NCBI GenBank assembly: GCA_033722555.1
Contig: JAWVYS010000013.1
Location: 4,025 to 68,024, forward strand
Direction: 5' to 3'
From: Brumimicrobium sp033722555
GTDB lineage: Bacteria > Bacteroidota > Bacteroidia > Flavobacteriales_D > Crocinitomicaceae
Length of the DNA: 64,000 nt
A program made the position numbers and the translations under genes. Below the pieces are notes generated by a model that saw only the letters and a program-made list of their open reading frames with translations, made no database searches and was not told where the DNA came from. Positions 61,972-64,000 of the stretch are shown here, piece after piece (the first letter of the stretch is position 1; each line of letters opens with the position of its first letter).

Positions 61972-64000
61972 TTATAGTAATCTGCTCGCCTGATACAATC
62001 GTAATTCTTCCCAGGTAAAATCCCGGCCTATTTTTTCTTTCATATCAGATAGGTTTCCACTGAATTCGTTACCTAGAACATCCTTTAGTTCTTCTAAGCG
62101 GTCACTTTCCAGTACCTGATTGATATCCACCTTTTCTTCCTTTATCAATTTCGCGATGTGTCCGTAAATTGTGGAAGATTGAAGAGAACGTATTTCGGCT
62201 ATTTCTTCAACGTTTTTACCTTCTTCAATCAGCCTTAGTGTTTCAAGGTAAGTGGGGGGTTTTTTTGAAGAAGTTTTTTTCTTGCCTTCGCTTTTCCGGT
62301 GTTTTACCTTATCGGGGATTTGTATGCCGGGTTGTTCTCGAGAGAGCTGATTTTTGATTATCTGAACTCTTACAACCTTATAGTTTTTTATCTTTTCATT
62401 CCAGATGGTATCTTTGCTCAATTCCCTTCCGTTATACATGTTTTCAACCAACTGCCGGGTTCGATGCAAATCGAGGATAGTTTCTGTTAGAAGTTCGTCT
62501 ATCTCTCTCAGTTCTTCAATATACTGTTTTGTACCTGTTTTGCTGCTGAGCAATAGGATTTGTTTTAAGTTGGCGTCCAGAACAGGTTCCAAGTGGTTTA
62601 AAAAATATGCGAAAGCAGATTCGACCCTTTCGAATATTTTATTGATAGCAAATGTGTGTGGCTGACAAAGGCGGGTCATCTGATTTCTAAATTTTCTGGC
62701 AGGCTCTAAAGTAGCCATCAATGCTTTCACACTTTTTTCGAAATCTTCACGATTTTTACCCATTTCGCTTTTTTCGCTGGCTTTTCGATGTTCATTTTCG
62801 AGCATAAGCCAGCGACTGACCATTCTTTCCCAATTGAAAGTGGCCTCAATGCGGTTTTGAATATACTGAATGGTCCCCGATTCCAATTGTGTTTTCAGAG
62901 TTGTTTCCTTCGCTTTGTTTTGAGCATAATTTACAACGTCCTGATCACTCGTCAGACCATTTAAATAAATAGGATTAAGTAAAACGAGTCCTTTTAAAGA
63001 GGTTAAGCGCGACAAAGCCACATAAGCCTGGCCGGGGACAAATACACTGGAAATATCCAAAACAGCTTTTTCAAAAGTTAAACCTTGACTCTTATGAACG
63101 GTGATGGCCCATGCCAATTTCAGTGGATAATGAACAAATGAGCCGATTACCTCCTCTTCAATTTCACCTGTTTGCTCGTTCAGATTGTATCGGACATTTT
63201 CCCATTCGTATTTCTCAACGGAAATGATTCGATTCTCACGGGTGAAATGAACCTTTATTTCATCGTTGGAAAGATCAATAATTCTTCCGATTTTTCCATT
63301 GAAATAGAGTTTTTCGGGTGAAGGATCGTTTTTAATAAACATAACCTGAGCACCGATTTTTAGCTCAAGCTTTTCAGGTAATGGATGGATATGCTGTGGA
63401 AAATCATGCTGTACTTTGGCATCATAGACCCATTTTTTAGTCGTCAGGGCCTCAAGCGCTTTTGTGTTAATCGATTCGGCTTTTGCATTATGCGTGGTGA
63501 GTGTAATGTAGCCATCGTGTTTTGTGGCATCGAAATCTTTACGTACGTATTGATTAAGAATTTTCAAATCCTCAGAAGTTACATGATTGTTTCTCAGATT
63601 GTTTAAAACACCAATAAAATCCTGATCGTTTTGCCTGAAAATTTTATCAAGTTCTATGTATAGCGGTGGTTGTTCTTCTACTGCCTTGGCATGAAAGAAG
63701 AAGTTTCCGGCATAATATTCCCTCAGCACGGTTTGCTCTTCTCGCTGAACAATGGGTGGAAGTTGTAAAAGATCTCCTATATATAATATTTGAACACCAC
63801 CAAAAGGTTTTTCCAAACGGCGGACTTTTCTCAACATAAAATCCATAGCGTCGAGGAGATCCGCCCTCAGCATACTTACTTCGTCAATGATCAAAAGTTC
63901 CAGATTTCTGATCAACGCCTGCCGACGGGCATTCATTTTGAAGTGTCTTTTCAAAGTGTCCTTTGAATTGATCTGTATTCGGTCAGAGACAAAAGGAGGG
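61972..64000 (-). CDS. Pif1/RecD-like helicase with C-terminal HTH domain (N-terminus cut by window edge)
   Basis: At least 675 residues are visible and the frame stays open past the right edge, so Walker A lies outside. Walker B is LLIIDEVSMLRADLLDA. Later motifs are VMFIKND and an SH3-like region, then LAWAITVHKSQGLTFEKAVLD and GQAYVALSRLTSLKGLVL, the closing motifs of SF1B helicases. After a long alpha-helical, lysine-rich stretch, the C-terminus holds a helix-turn-helix (YLETLRLIEEGKNVEEIAE and TIYGHIAKLI), as in some RecQ proteins. It probably unwinds DNA, including structured or replication-fork DNA. Confidence 0.9.
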   Translation of the reverse strand, partial: PPFVSDRIQINSKDTLKRHFKMNARRQALIRNLELLIIDEVSMLRADLLDAMDFMLRKVRRLEKPFGGVQILYIGDLLQLPPIVQREEQTVLREYYAGNFFFHAKAVEEQPPLYIELDKIFRQNDQDFIGVLNNLRNNHVTSEDLKILNQYVRKDFDATKHDGYITLTTHNAKAESINTKALEALTTKKWVYDAKVQHDFPQHIHPLPEKLELKIGAQVMFIKNDPSPEKLYFNGKIGRIIDLSNDEIKVHFTRENRIISVEKYEWENVRYNLNEQTGEIEEEVIGSFVHYPLKLAWAITVHKSQGLTFEKAVLDISSVFVPGQAYVALSRLTSLKGLVLLNPIYLNGLTSDQDVVNYAQNKAKETTLKTQLESGTIQYIQNRIEATFNWERMVSRWLMLENEHRKASEKSEMGKNREDFEKSVKALMATLEPARKFRNQMTRLCQPHTFAINKIFERVESAFAYFLNHLEPVLDANLKQILLLSSKTGTKQYIEELREIDELLTETILDLHRTRQLVENMYNGRELSKDTIWNEKIKNYKVVRVQIIKNQLSREQPGIQIPDKVKHRKSEGKKKTSSKKPPTYLETLRLIEEGKNVEEIAEIRSLQSSTIYGHIAKLIKEEKVDINQVLESDRLEELKDVLGNEFSGNLSDMKEKIGRDFTWEELRLYQASRLL

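Overview
The window is chromosomal DNA from a member of the Bacteroidota, most likely a marine or aquatic flavobacterium-like organism (Cryomorphaceae or Flavobacteriaceae type). The evidence is threefold. Four large secreted proteins carry type IX secretion system (T9SS) sorting domains (three type A, one type B). Promoters fit the Bacteroidota pattern TTTG / TAnnTTTG rather than the sigma-70 pattern, and Shine-Dalgarno sequences are scarce. The class I ribonucleotide reductase is of the eukaryote-like kind found in this phylum. I see no rRNA, tRNA, CRISPR, insertion sequence, integrase or phage gene, so this looks like ordinary core genome with surface and secretion modules between housekeeping operons.

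Layout: 1-6138 (minus) holds the start of rseP and six tightly packed surface-glycan genes (four family-2 glycosyltransferases, one GT4, one methyltransferase). 6504-9977 (plus) is a PKD-rich T9SS protein. 10083-13208 (plus) is an ABC exporter pair plus an exopolyphosphatase. 13214-17935 (minus) is a 1573-residue T9SS type B repeat protein. 18148-20952 (plus) is polA. 20970-31290 (minus) carries a SulP transporter, monomeric isocitrate dehydrogenase, a GT-B enzyme, the pxpABC 5-oxoprolinase set, an SDR, a KtrA-like protein and a cystathionine gamma-synthase-like enzyme. 31486-34594 (plus) has a cupin, an orphan HisKA_2 kinase and a MATE exporter. 34600-35373 (minus) is an enoyl-CoA hydratase. 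35595-38367 (plus) is hemA-hemC-hemD. 38360-41668 (minus) is PGI/PMI, lipB, a serine hydrolase and a small conserved protein. 41804-46513 (minus) is a secreted trypsin-fold protease with nine repeat units. 46605-50756 (plus) has an orphan response regulator, dCMP deaminase, an S41 protease and a GT-C-like membrane protein. 50763-52316 (minus) is a secreted cytochrome c / copper monooxygenase-like protein. 52468-54297 (plus) has a lipoprotein, an ArsC-fold protein and a DMT permease. 54285-56120 (minus) has a DAO-family oxidoreductase and ComF. 56566-59949 (plus) is nrdB-nrdA. 60119-64000 (minus) has rdgB, a GT4 and a Pif1-like helicase that runs off the window.

Functional threads: cell-surface polymer synthesis, secreted repeat proteins for adhesion, gliding or proteolysis, tetrapyrrole synthesis, and nucleotide supply (dCMP deaminase, RNR, RdgB, PolA). 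The best candidates for a second look are the copper monooxygenase/cytochrome c T9SS protein with a complete ligand set, the eukaryote-like nrdBA operon behind a 445-bp leader holding a perfect DnaA box and palindromes, a terminator built from the last codons of ppx, and a 9-bp-arm palindrome upstream of hemA. I did not find a clearly undescribed multi-gene system.
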